Source: Wolfiporia cocos
Taxonomy: Eukaryota; Basidiomycota; Agaricomycetes; Polyporales; Phaeolaceae
Assembly (NCBI GenBank): GCA_029448655.1
Contig: JACCLO010000005.1
Coordinates: 310,001-374,000, forward strand
Length of the DNA: 64,000 bases
Direction: 5' to 3'
Numbering within the stretch: position 1 is the stretch's first letter; every line of letters starts with the position of its first letter. Positions 23,415 to 34,010 of the stretch are shown here, piece by piece. The translations under genes and the position numbers were made by a program. The notes below the pieces were generated by a model. The model saw nothing but the letters and a program-made list of their open reading frames with translations. It had not been told where the DNA came from and ran no database searches.

Positions 23415-25628
23415 AGCTGACTCGGAGGATTCGCAAACAAGTTTTCTGCAAGCATCACAGCTGTATTCGTTGAACCATTGGACTGGCGATAGAGCGTAGG
23501 AATCGTTAGGAGGTGTGAGAATGTAACATATTGTACAGCAAATATCAAGATCAAGAGCTCAAGTAAGGGGACGTACGAAGGCTCAGCGCTCCAGTGAGAT
23601 CCGTGATGTGACATACGCGTTATGTCACGTATATAAGTCACGGACGCGCTTTAATACGTCCCACTTCGTGGAATCGTTCAATTGTACTGTACACTGCCTC
23701 TGTGCAATGTCGATGAGCCCTTGATTGTATGATCCAGTAGGAATTCAACTTCTCCTTTGGTTTATGCAGTGTTGAAGTCGGCGCGCGACGTCTATCGCGT
23801 TAGGCGCCCGTAGGTAGTGATCGAGTTGCCGAGTCATGTACTTAACTCTTCATGCGTTTGCAACGAGCTACGAAGTCCCTTTGCTCAAGCCAAGACGAGT
23901 TTTGCGAAGGCCTTTTTTCTAAATGCAGCACCGACATCAATATACGCGCACCATGCTCTCATCAAACTATGATCGAGCTCTTTGTCACTCAACCTGTGCC
24001 TTTGATTTGTCACTGTCCCTCCGCCACTCATACTCCATGCAGTAGTAGTGATACTTTGCGACGATATTCAATGATGAATCGATGACCTGTTACACACACG
24101 TAAGTACTTCACAGGTACGAGTTGACTTTCGGCTTCGTCGTGGCTCTGAATTCTCCCAGAATGCTCTCTGCGGAATTGCCTAGAGCCTATGCCCCCATAC
24201 TGAATGCAGCTATCTTACACCAGACCGGCCAGCGTTCCTGCTCTAAAACGCGCGCCGCAGTGACTGGTGCTCTGGAGGCACGCACTGTGCGCCCCATGAC
24301 TTCAATCAAGAAGTCGCTTGGCAGACCGCCATTTTCGCCTCTAGGCATGACGCATGCGACCGCTATAGCTGCCATCAACATCGTGTACACGACTTTTGCG
24401 GAAGGGTATGTCTTAATTACCTATGCGAGGCAGTAGCCAAATTGTCTCGTTCATGGCATAACTGCCTCACTGTTTTCAAAAGCTGGAGACAGCGCCTTGT
24501 CTCTTCATGAACATCCCTATATCCAGGGTTACTAGTCATGAAACGGGGATGCGGGCTGTATGCGCTCCTCACTCCGTTTTTCATGACGTCCGTGCACTGC
24601 TTGGTCCACCAGTTCACAAGGCCGTTCTATCCCCACGTTCTCACCGCCGTTCATTCTCTCACCAAATGTCCTCCTCGAAACGCTTGCTGGCTACCGCAGA
24701 GATTCCGTTGATGACACACTCTGGAGGTGTCCCGACTCTCAACATGTCATATGATCGATCACCTCGCCGGTTGCGAGTAGATATCCTGATCACACAAGGC
24801 TGTTCTCGCCAGTTCCATTCTGGCGGCCGTGCGTCGGATATATCGGAACCGACGACGAGTTCTCTGAAAGACGTTACATTAAGCTGCAATTTATAGCGAA
24901 GAAGTAACCCCTTTTATCGGCTTGATCGCTCTAAAAGCACGGGCATTCGGCATAGCTTTCGCTGCAGTAGTTGCCCACGGAAGCCCGCTTTATTCTGCAG
25001 CTGCCGGACCATCGGGGGTCTAGGAATCACGGCGTCAGGGATATCAGGCTCCTAATTGTCACACGACATCGTTGATCGTCCGGGAAACTAAGCAGGTGAT
25101 GGCCGAGACAATCGCTAGCCTTCTGTTCAGATTGATGCTCGGGTCGTCGACTTTTTCCGCAGCTCGCGTCACAGCGGCTGTGCTTCACGCAAAATCGTTC
25201 GCCATGCACGAGCAGAATGAACAAACACTACACATGTAACACCAGTGATTGGGGGGCCGGGAGCAGACGTGAGAAACGTAATGTGGAGAACCGGATCGGA
25301 GAGCCGTGGTTTCGCCCCATGGTAGATCGAGCCTTATCGAGCTGCTATAGGGTGCTAGCGACCGATTACTCCGCGGCACATGAGGCCAGCCATGAGTGAG
25401 TCAGTTACATATATCATCTCATGTAGCTCTCATGTTTTCCATGATACGGACTCTTCAGACTTCTGCGATCCATGAGAGGCCAATGAGGCAGGGTGCTTTC
25501 AACGCTCGGAGGTTCATGCGCACGCGGCACTGAGCGCTCTCAAGGCCATATAGAAGCCCTCTGTGCAAATTTTCCTCTTCACTTTTCTGTCTCTGGGCAC
25601 ACCATACGGTGCGATTGTAGCACTAGCC
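23415..25628. other. Intergenic, 2.2 kb, one palindrome, no gene recognised
   Basis: Apart from the inverted repeat and TATA-like element at 23608-23636, I see no supported feature. Open frames up to about 130 codons exist on both strands but show no domain, splice support or family resemblance. Confidence 0.55.
23608..23636. promoter_or_regulatory. Inverted repeat GTGACATA-n5-TATGTCAC with adjacent TATATAA
   Basis: Two 8-bp perfect arms flank CGCGT, and TATATAA begins two bases after the right arm. This looks like a dimeric regulator site just upstream of a core promoter, but no convincing gene follows on the plus strand. Confidence 0.35.
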
Positions 25629-27578
25629 ATGGCGACTGCAGGATATCTAATCTATTGTGGCGTCATGCCGCTCCTCAAGACGTGAGTGGTTTGCCTTGTT
25701 CATACATATCTCGTCAATTGACATTGATTGCAGTTTTGTCGCTATTTTCGTCGGCTACTTCCTTGCAAAGGCAGGCCGCTTCTCTGCTGAGGCGTCGAAG
25801 GGAGCCTCCCAAGTATCGATGAACGTATCCTTACCTGCGCTTATATTCACCAACGTCGTACCTGCGTTCACGTCATCCAACGTGTCTGCGTTGGGCCCTC
25901 TATTCTTGACGGCGTTCTCATACCAGCTTATGGGCTTTTCATTCGGCTTGATCATTAGAGAGATTTTCTATGTCCCGCGCAATTTCTGGCAAGGCATTGT
26001 TGTGCTGTGTGGCATGAGTAATTGGGGTAACCTCCGTTAGTACCGTTGTGAGATATACGAGAACGACCAAATTTCAGTGCTGAACAATTTACAGCTAATG
26101 CGATCGTATCAAGCATCATGCAACAAGCCCCCTTCGATCCGAAGACTGACCCAGAATGTATGTATTAGTGACTATCCGGGAACCCGTGCTAATACACGGT
26201 TACAGTGGGCGTCTCATTTGTCTCTATTTTCATTGTATCATACCATTTGGTCTTTTGGGTAGCAGGCGCCGCTCGCTCGCTTGCCTGGGACTATCTTCCA
26301 GGCGTTCCGCAAGGCGAAGAAGCGGAACGCCAAATATCGTGGAAGGAGAAACCAATAGGGGGATTCATCGCACGTTGCATACTGCGATTGACGGTACCAA
26401 GCCATGCTATGCCTGCAAAACTAGAGAACTCACTCTCAGACAAGATAGCTGAGAAGTTAGACAGCCCGATATCGGATTCATCAGTAGACATAGAATGCCA
26501 GGAAGTTGTAGAGGCAGTGACTTACGACAATGACCCCGATATACAGCTCGCTCGCCGGACATCCCGGCTCTCCGTCTCATCACGCCGTTCGCATCATCCG
26601 TCCGCGTTGAACGGATCATCCTCTATGATGCAGCAGGTTGTACCCCCTGCTCCATCTGCATCTCATTCGTCTGTCACACAGACGCTATCCTCGACAGTGA
26701 CTCCTCCATCTACATTCTTCCAGCGCCTTAGACATACTCTACGACCTCTCTCTGCTGCAGTCACACCCATTACTTGTTCTCTCGCAATTTCACTTCCTAT
26801 CGCTCTGATAACCGATCTGAAGGCCCTCTTCGTGAATGTAACAGATCAGGGTGGGCCGGACTGGCATGGTCCAGATGGAAACCCGCCGTTAGCCTTTGTC
26901 ATGGACACTAGTGAGTTTCTCGGTTACGATGGCAAGTATTTGATCTGACATCTCACAAACGTTCACTCTAGCTTCTTTCATAGGAGATATGGCGGTCCCT
27001 TTATCTCTTATCATCCTTGGCGGATCCTTTGCACGCCTCAAAATTCCGCGGCCGTTCTCGCGCCTTCCCATCGCAGCTATGCTAGCAGCTGCGTTTGCCA
27101 AGATGGTGCTCCTCCCCGTGATCGGCGTGTTCATGATCCAGGCGATGACGAAGGGTGGTCTTATCCCCCGCGAGGCTATCGCAGAGCGCTTCGTTGCTAT
27201 GTTCCTGAGCGGTACGCCTGCTGCAGTAAAGTAAGTCGCAACTTAACAATTTGCTCGACATTGCCATGATCTATCATACAGTCAACTCATTGTGTCATCC
27301 CTCTACTCCCCTGACGGCGATGTCGACACGCTATCGGTGAGTCGCAATTTCCTGTCTCACTGTATATAGTCTTAGGGATTGTTCGTAGGCATTCCTTCTT
27401 GTGCAATGTAAGTAACCATTATTGTAGGCTCTACCATTAATCATGCTGATCTTCAATGTAAGATGTCGTTATGTTCTTTTCTTCTGCGTACGTACTCACT
27501 TCTTCAATTTCTGCGCCTGCACTCGTCACTGAATTCGTGTCCAGGGCACTGTCTGCTGTCGCTTTGCTCTTACTTTGA
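25629..27578 (+). CDS. PIN-like / Ecm3-type membrane transporter
   Basis: Exons 25629..25681, 25734..26035, 26095..26157, 26206..26910, 26972..27230, 27282..27336, 27389..27407, 27463..27487 and 27545..27578 give 504 aa with consistent phases. Hydrophobic N-terminal helices contain the family blocks VSLPALIFTNVVPAF, GMSNWGNLPNAI and SFVSIFIVSYHLVFW. A hydrophilic Ser-rich central loop of about 170 residues follows. The C-terminal helices then contain PLSLIILGGSFARL and FLSGTPAAVNQLIVSSLYSP. This two-bundle plan with a variable loop is that of the auxin-efflux-carrier (PIN) superfamily, whose fungal members (yeast Ecm3, S. pombe C5D6.04) sit in internal membranes. The substrate is unknown. Exons 7 and 8 are only 19 and 25 nt. 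Confidence 0.9.
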
Positions 27579-28442
27579 TGAGACTGATTAGAGATCCTCA
27601 GTAATTTACATCCGTATCTACACGGCGCCAGATGTCTTATAGATCACTCCTAGCCGAATGAACTGGAGGGGATGTTTGTCCCCACAGATCTGATATGAGG
27701 TATCATGAATGCGTCGTCGAACATTGTTAATCGACCTGCTGACTCTGTAAGTTCGCCTTGATGTGCCCAGGCATTCAAACGTATACTGCTATGGTGCATT
27801 CTTCGCAGGATAACAATAACAATGCAGCCCGTCTACTGGAATATGCTTGAGATTTCCAGCGTTGATGAGCAGCATAACCTGAGATACCAAAAGACGCGAC
27901 TTACGTTGAACAATATCTTCCAGAGTGCGTATGCCTAGCGTCCATTATCACAATTCCCACATTTGAGTCTCAGCGGACCCCAGAAGATGTTCGATGCTAG
28001 CGTGTCACCCCGATCGAACGCAGGTCCGCGCTAAGGTCCCCGGGGTCCCTCCTGATACCGTCGCGTCGCGTCGCGTGCACGCTCATGCATCATGTACCGT
28101 AACGTGACCGCGTTTCTCCACTCATGGATCGCTCAATATTGAACCATCTGAGATGAGGAAAGTATGATATACACGGCATAGAGACCCACGCAGATTGTCC
28201 CGTTGAAAGCGGAGTGAACCCATTACCGTTTCCCTTGCTTGACACAAGGTAAGCGAGACGCTGGGCGTTTGCTCATTCGATCGAGATTGCGCAGGGCCCG
28301 ACACGAGGCACAGACAAAGCGTCGTCCTTTGAGCTACCTATAAGCCCGGGATGCGTTCCATCGACTTTTCTGAATCTCAAACACCGCCAGAATCTCCTGT
28401 CTTCTCCCCTCTCGAGTGCCGAATCATACCCTCGGCTTCCTT
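27579..28442. other. Intergenic, TF-A promoter region
   Basis: It contains a (GTCGC)x3 run at 28060-28074, about 370 bp upstream of the TF-A start codon. The reverse-complement run lies about the same distance upstream of TF-B. No gene is seen. Confidence 0.5.
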
Positions 28443-29786
28443 ATGGATCCCGCCACATATTATGAAAATCTCATGCAACCTCCGTTATGTCCGGGAAGGC
28501 CTCGTGCCTGTGATAATGATGTCATATCCGGCTGCTCGGCAGATGAATTATCCTTCATCTGGTACGCGCCCTCGGCGCCTACGCCGACTGACAACATCGT
28601 TGGTCAACCACCAGAATGCAGTCCTTCGTCCAATGTTCGACATTCCCAAGGAGAAGTAATCAACGAGCACCACCCCTTAATTGACGATGTTGATAAGGGT
28701 ATATCGAACTACACGTAAGTGCTGTGCTGAATGCTCTGGATCGTTGCTGCTGATTCAAAAGTAACATGTAGCGACTTGAAACATGACATTGATATCTACT
28801 ATCCCCCCGACCTGTTCGCTGCAGATCTTGCCGCTTTGTGTGGCTATTCCCTTGCTGATGAGAATCGGATGATTCACAAAGTGGAAAAATACCACGACTC
28901 AGCAAGTGCCTGCTCTGTACAATCTGACGCTTCATGCTTTCCTGCACAAATGCAAGTCTCCGTCTCAATAGAGGATGAAGCTGAAAATAATCCGCCCCAG
29001 ACTCCTGTTACCTCGAGTTCCAAGCATACGCCACTTGGGCTTGACACACCCTATACAATCTACGATCCGCCGATCGCTGCTACACTCAAGGAGCAGGAGC
29101 AAACCTCCCAAACATCGCTTTTATTACTCTGCCAATCACCAAGAGCACTATATTCAACCCCAATATCCTTTTCGTCCACCTTGCCGCTTTCAGAGACGGG
29201 CCGCGGCCACGCTGAAGATTTGCGCGACGTAGATCATCCCGCACGTCGCGTGTCTCCCCTCACGAGACATGCACATCGATACCAGCCCTATGTGACTACT
29301 TCTCCACTCAGAGATCTATCGGTTTGCTCGCCTACGTCCCACGCACCTAGCTCCTCTAAATCACCCACACCTCGATATCGTTCCAAACTGCCTGCGCCTC
29401 GACACCCTGGAGCAAGGCGACGCAACGAGCAAGTCTCTCTCACCAAAGAGCAGTATTACATTGCTCTTGGTACGTTCAAATGCCCCGCTTGTAACCATAT
29501 TAGCCCCTCACGACGTTCCGGGGACATGAAGCGCCATCTTGCCACACATGGGAACGAGTTTGTGGAATATATATGCTGCGGTGTCCGGGTCTCAGACGCA
29601 AAAGGACGCGGGTTTACTAAGCGGGAGATTGAGCGGAAGAAGAAAGTGTACAAGGGCGTGGAGGTGGTCGGCGGGTGTATGCGCAAGTTTAGCAGGAGTG
29701 ACACGCTATATCGCCATGCAAGAAGTGAGCTGAACACCTGCTGTGTCCCTGATCTGGGTCTCCTGAGTGATATCTCGAAGCTTTAG
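28443..29786 (+). CDS. Putative zinc-finger-like transcriptional regulator, copy A
   Basis: Exons 28443..28714 and 28772..29786 give 428 aa. The N-terminus (MDPATYYENLMQ) and the acidic exon 1 resemble an activation region; the centre is Ser/Pro-rich. The C-terminal 120 residues carry Cys/His clusters: FKCPACN, SGDMKRHLATH, YICCGVR, GVEVVGGCMRKFSRSDTLYRHAR. These resemble degenerate C2H2 fingers, one of them irregularly spaced, as in a family common in Agaricomycetes. The role is inferred to be DNA binding in the nucleus. It is paralogous to the gene at 58335..59888: both have a first exon of exactly 272 nt, a phase-2 intron after it, the same starting motif and the same finger block. It is followed on the same strand by the PX-GH18 pseudogene. 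Confidence 0.8.
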
Positions 29787-30352
29787 AGACCTAACTCTGC
29801 TAGTAGGGCTCGTGCTCAGGACTATGTGGCATGATCGACTCTAGTTTTCACATTATGTTGAAGATTCTCCACTGATCATTCGCTCAGACAGTCGTGTTAC
29901 CCAGATCTAGCTCTTTGCAGTGATGCTTTAGCAATGACTCCACAGTTGTATGTACGCATATGGGAACGACTGTGATTACGAGGAAGTGCCAACTGGCATT
30001 GGTGCTTGGCCTTCGCCTGAATGCGTTCATGCACTCTATTGTACCATTTCACAACTGACATCCGTGATGACTATGGCAAGAGGGATAGTGATTTTTTGAA
30101 ATCATACAGTGCTGTATCTACTAGACATAACAGCGTCATATCCGAAGTGACTGAAGGTCACAACCATTCAGCAATCCCAACACTATGGAATGAGTAAGTG
30201 GAGTGTCCAAACCGGCAAAGCAGTACGTACACTGAATATACTAGAAGCGTGGCCGCTTGACCGGCACATCTGGTGAGGGAGGTGACAGCGGATCGAGGCG
30301 GGAGGGAACACGACAGTAGGGTGTCATATCTGAGCGACCTACGCGTATCCGT

Positions 30353-30715
30353 ATGCGTTGGTCCGCTCATTGCACCAGACGGTATGCGAAACGGGTAGCG
30401 ATCTTGGGGGGCTGGTGCGCAGCTGTGATTGGCGTTGCGGCAATGCACATCACTGCGGCGCCTAGACTGTGGCGCACCAACGTGCCACGCGTATGGGCGT
30501 CTGTTGGTCGAAACTGGCTTCAATTTTGGGGGGACAAGTCAACCTTCTCAGTCGAAGGTAATTCTCAGTCGAAGGTAATATCCAATACAGCTAATGCGTC
30601 CGCGGCGAGCGATAATGCCAGTAGCACATTGCATGTGAATTTAGCTATATCTGAGGAAGATACTAACGTAGAAGAGTGGTTCCATGGGGACGAAGACGTA
30701 AAAGAGATATATTGA
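30353..30715 (+). CDS. Doubtful small membrane protein
   Basis: A 120-codon uninterrupted frame has basic residues at its start, a hydrophobic stretch of about 22 residues (VAILGGWCAAVIGVAAMHI, residues 15-33), then a polar Ser/Asn-rich tail ending in acidic residues. This would fit a single-span protein. No family is recognised, and an equally long frame overlaps it on the other strand, so it may be a chance ORF. It sits inside the duplicated segment between regulator and chitinase; I did not find a counterpart in the other arm. Confidence 0.22.
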   Translation: MRWSAHCTRRYAKRVAILGGWCAAVIGVAAMHITAAPRLWRTNVPRVWASVGRNWLQFWGDKSTFSVEGNSQSKVISNTANASAASDNASSTLHVNLAISEEDTNVEEWFHGDEDVKEIY

Positions 30716-30909
30716 CAGGAGCGGGGGACTGGCCGGTGATAATTAGGAACTCGCGTGCCACACGGGATGGCACAGCGATGTATTTACCTAGTGATCATAT
30801 AAAGTATCAAGGCATACATGTAACTTGGCTTATGTTGGGATCCTGAGAGATCCCTGCCATGCTGATCAACGAGCTTGCTGTAGAACGACGATGCTCGCGT
30901 TTTGACCAT

Positions 30910-30926
30910 ACGCGTGACGTCACGCG
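30910..30926. promoter_or_regulatory. CRE/MluI palindrome upstream of PX-GH18 copy A
   Basis: ACGCGTGACGTCACGCG, with a perfect palindromic core of 16 bp. Within 50 bp there are further GACGCGTGACGCG and GTGATGCGCG words. It lies about 0.95 kb upstream of the PX-GH18 start. The 18-bp version of the same palindrome lies about 0.6 kb upstream of copy B. Confidence 0.5.
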
Positions 30927-31873
30927 CCTCGGGTGCTGCTATATGCGACGCGTGACGCGACGCGTGATGCGCGTGCATGAGTCACGCCGCTGGTGTCTTC
31001 TTCACTACTTACAACGTCGGTAGGCCGATATCTTGTATCAAACACTTGTGTTGCTATCAGTTTGAAATTTTCAGCCCGAACGAAGATTAGGCTGTGCACT
31101 GGATGATTTGAAACAATGCAAAGCTGAGGGAGCCCGAGGTACGCCCTTGCCGTGCATGGGGTTGGCAACTTACCCGTACCCGAGACCACAAGCAAATGTC
31201 TAGATGCAAATCTCTCAAACCCGTGGAGTAGGTCTCTTCTTGAATGCAGAACGGCCAGAGCTATTGCTATAATGTCGCCCGGGAACTATCTGCTCTCCAT
31301 GCCCACGTTGAACTCATCAGAATCTGACCTCCTGGCTGCGAGATGATCTTGCTTACACCCCGTTGTCCATTCATTGTTAACATAATCTAGGAGCTCGCCA
31401 TGATATCTTGCTTGTCGGGGCACGATGGGAACTCACATGAGCTGAGAACTGGAGCACAAGGTCAGTGGCTGTGCGCATCTTCTAATGGCACAGAAACCGG
31501 TCACGCGCAAGGGTTGCACGCGAACAAGTGTGCCGTACGACTTGTACATGGATTCAAGAGCGTTATCATGGTCCTCTGGATTAACGATAGCCGCTATAGG
31601 GCCCGTTACCCAACTTTTTCACCTGGTTTACCCTGCTATCAACCTTTCTACATGATCTGTCACGATGCTGCTGAGAGAAATAAAGAATATTCTTGAATCA
31701 AGTGCGCGCATGGACGTAGCAAACGACCAAGTGCAATCCCAACTTAGTATGGCGTATGTCGTGCGTTCTCCCGCTGTGAACATGTGCACAAGCATATGTA
31801 TAAATCTCCGTATGAATTTCATGTTCCCTCTCTTCACTATCTTCTGTAGTAGTCACCATACACTGTCATCCCA

Positions 31874-34010
31874 ATGTCCGTGACAAGCGCGACTACAACG
31901 ACTCACACAACGGCATCCTCGCCAAGTCCGCATATTCTGTACATCGTGGACGTGACCCACGCAGATGGGAGTATATCCCAAGTAGCGAGACGCTACTCGG
32001 AGGTATGTTACTCCATCCTATTCCCAATTGCACTGCCCCGTCTGACATAATGTGTAGTTTGTTGAGCTGCACACTACATTAGCGGACAAGGAGTCTCTAC
32101 CGCCAAAGCGCATCCTAGTTACATCATTCATTCCTTCAGCATGGGCCGATGATCGGCTCATCGCAGAGCGCAAAGCCGGCCTCGCCTCTTACCTCGCCTC
32201 TCTCTTACGCTCTGAGCAAAACAGGAACCACCCTGCACTCCTGGCGTTTCTATCTGCTTCCACTGTTGATGGCGCTGCGAAATTGGATCTTGACGATGCC
32301 CTTCCGTCGACACTCTCACGCAAGGCTGCCTTGCAGGCAGAACAGGTGCTCAAAGCACAAGTGACCCAATGCATTGCAGCGGCGTACTACCCTGACTGGG
32401 CGAACGACACTAACCCGCCACAGAATCTGGATTTCTCCAAGTTTGATATCCTTCTTTTCGGTATGCTACGTGATACAGCTATATGATGCATAGATTCTTA
32501 TCATGACTGGCGGCATGCATAGCTTTTGCTACTCCCAACTCCTCGTCTACGCTTGATTGGGACTCTGGCGCAACCTCTACTCTCCAGACTCTCGTTAGCA
32601 GTGCGCACAACAGCGTGTACGGCACTAAAGTTGTGCTTTCCATCGGTGTATGCTATATATTCTGCTCATCTCTCGCCATGCATTCTGATAATGGTGAAGC
32701 ATCAATGGTGCAGGTGGATGGGACGGAAGCTACTGGTTCTCGCAGGCCGTTGGATCCTCTGCGAATATCACGACGTTTGTAAATGCGTGCATCAGCGCGG
32801 TAAATACATACGATCTCGACGGTATCGACATTGACTGGGTGCGTTTTCTTGCATATCTGCATTCTAGCATGTCCTCATCAGCTCCTTCGTCCTGGCGAAT
32901 CTACAGGGATACCCCGGCGAAACCGGTGCAGGCAACCTGTACTCTCATTCCGACGCGGCAAACCTGCTCACTATCTTCACCGCATTGCGTAATGCGCCGG
33001 GAAGCTCGAAGATCATCAGTGCGGCGGTGACCGACCTTCCGTGGACAGGCTCGAATGGGAGCCCATTGACTGACGTGAGCGCATATGCGAAGGTCATGAC
33101 ATATGCAAATATCATGTACATCTTCTTTCTTGAGCCAGCACATTTATATTTCCGTGCATCATATTTTTCACCGCTTATGCCGCAGCCATTGCCGCTGACG
33201 TTTCATTCTCACAGGAATTATGACGTCTTTGGCGCATCCTCAACCGCTCCTGGGCCCAATGCGCCCCTGGGCAACCTGTGTAATAACCCCTCACTACCAC
33301 AGTACTCAGCGGAGGCCGCCGTCTCGCAGTGGACAGGCGCAGAGTTCCCTGCGAGTCAGCTAGTACTTGGTCTCCCGCTATACTGATATGTATGTTAGTG
33401 AGAGCACAAAGACGTCGCTCACCGATTTCGTGGAGCTGGAGGGGTTTGATAGAGAGCGAGAGCGCGGCGAGGGGAATGAGCTGTCCGTTACCACGGGGAA
33501 GGGGTGCTGTTCAAAGTAAGACAAAGCAGGAGAACAAGGATGAGGACGCACCAAACGCTCTGAATGGTGCGCACCCCCGGAAGCGCGTACCTGTGAACGT
33601 GGCACAAGATGCCGCGGTGGGCGACCTGAGCTCTTGCTGGGGCCAGTAGATCCCATTCAACCAAATCGTGGCGCTTGGTGCGCTGACGGAGAGCGGCGGA
33701 GTGTTCGTCGCCGAGAATGGTTATACAGAGGGTACGTTGCGCTCTTTGTTACAATATCATTCTCGTGGCGATTATACGTGGCACGCTTTGGACAGGATGG
33801 GATAACTGCAGCGACACGCCGGTACGTCTCAGAGTCTAATTGAAATATAGGAAACCCCCTCTGACTTTGGATGGGAAAATACATCAGTTCTTGTTCGACA
33901 TGGCGCGGACGACGGTAGTCACATACGATGATACGTACTCGCTCGGCGATAAGGCGTCGTACGCGAAGAGTGCGGGGTTGGCAGGATGCTTTACATGGTC
34001 CCTCGACCAG
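31874..34010 (+). pseudogene. PX domain - GH18 chitinase fusion, copy A (broken)
   Basis: Exons 31874..32002, 32058..32460, 32523..32645, 32714..32838, 32907..33115 and 33215..33386 read in frame for 386 codons to a TGA. Residues 20-130 form a PX domain (HILYIVDVTHADG, ARRYSEFVELHTTL, LPPKR, RLIAERKAGLASYL), a phosphoinositide-binding fold. A short linker in the same exon runs into a GH18 barrel (CIAAAYYPDWA, VVLSIGGWDGSYWFS, LDGIDIDW, MNYDVFG). There is no signal peptide. The catalytic Glu expected after DIDW is read as Gly (GGA). The TGA at 33384-33386 falls where YGYV is expected, with a local frameshift. A TAG at 33647-33649 interrupts the next block. Recognisable GH18 sequence (SGGVFVAENGYTE, ARTTVVTYDDTYS, AGCFTWSLDQ) continues to about 34010. 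It is therefore called a pseudogene, or a truncated non-catalytic PX-chitolectin if the first 386 codons are used. Confidence 0.8.

Larger units (their letters stand above)
29787..31873. other. Intergenic between TF-A and PX-GH18 copy A
   Basis: 2.1 kb containing one doubtful small ORF (30353-30715) and the CRE/MluI palindrome at 30910-30926. The palindrome is followed by a cluster of further ACGCGTGACGCG-like words up to about 30975. Confidence 0.55.

Noticed and set aside
24507..24896. 129-codon plus-strand frame as a mitochondrial protein
   Set aside because: The weakly presequence-like middle is not at the N-terminus, and nothing else supports coding.
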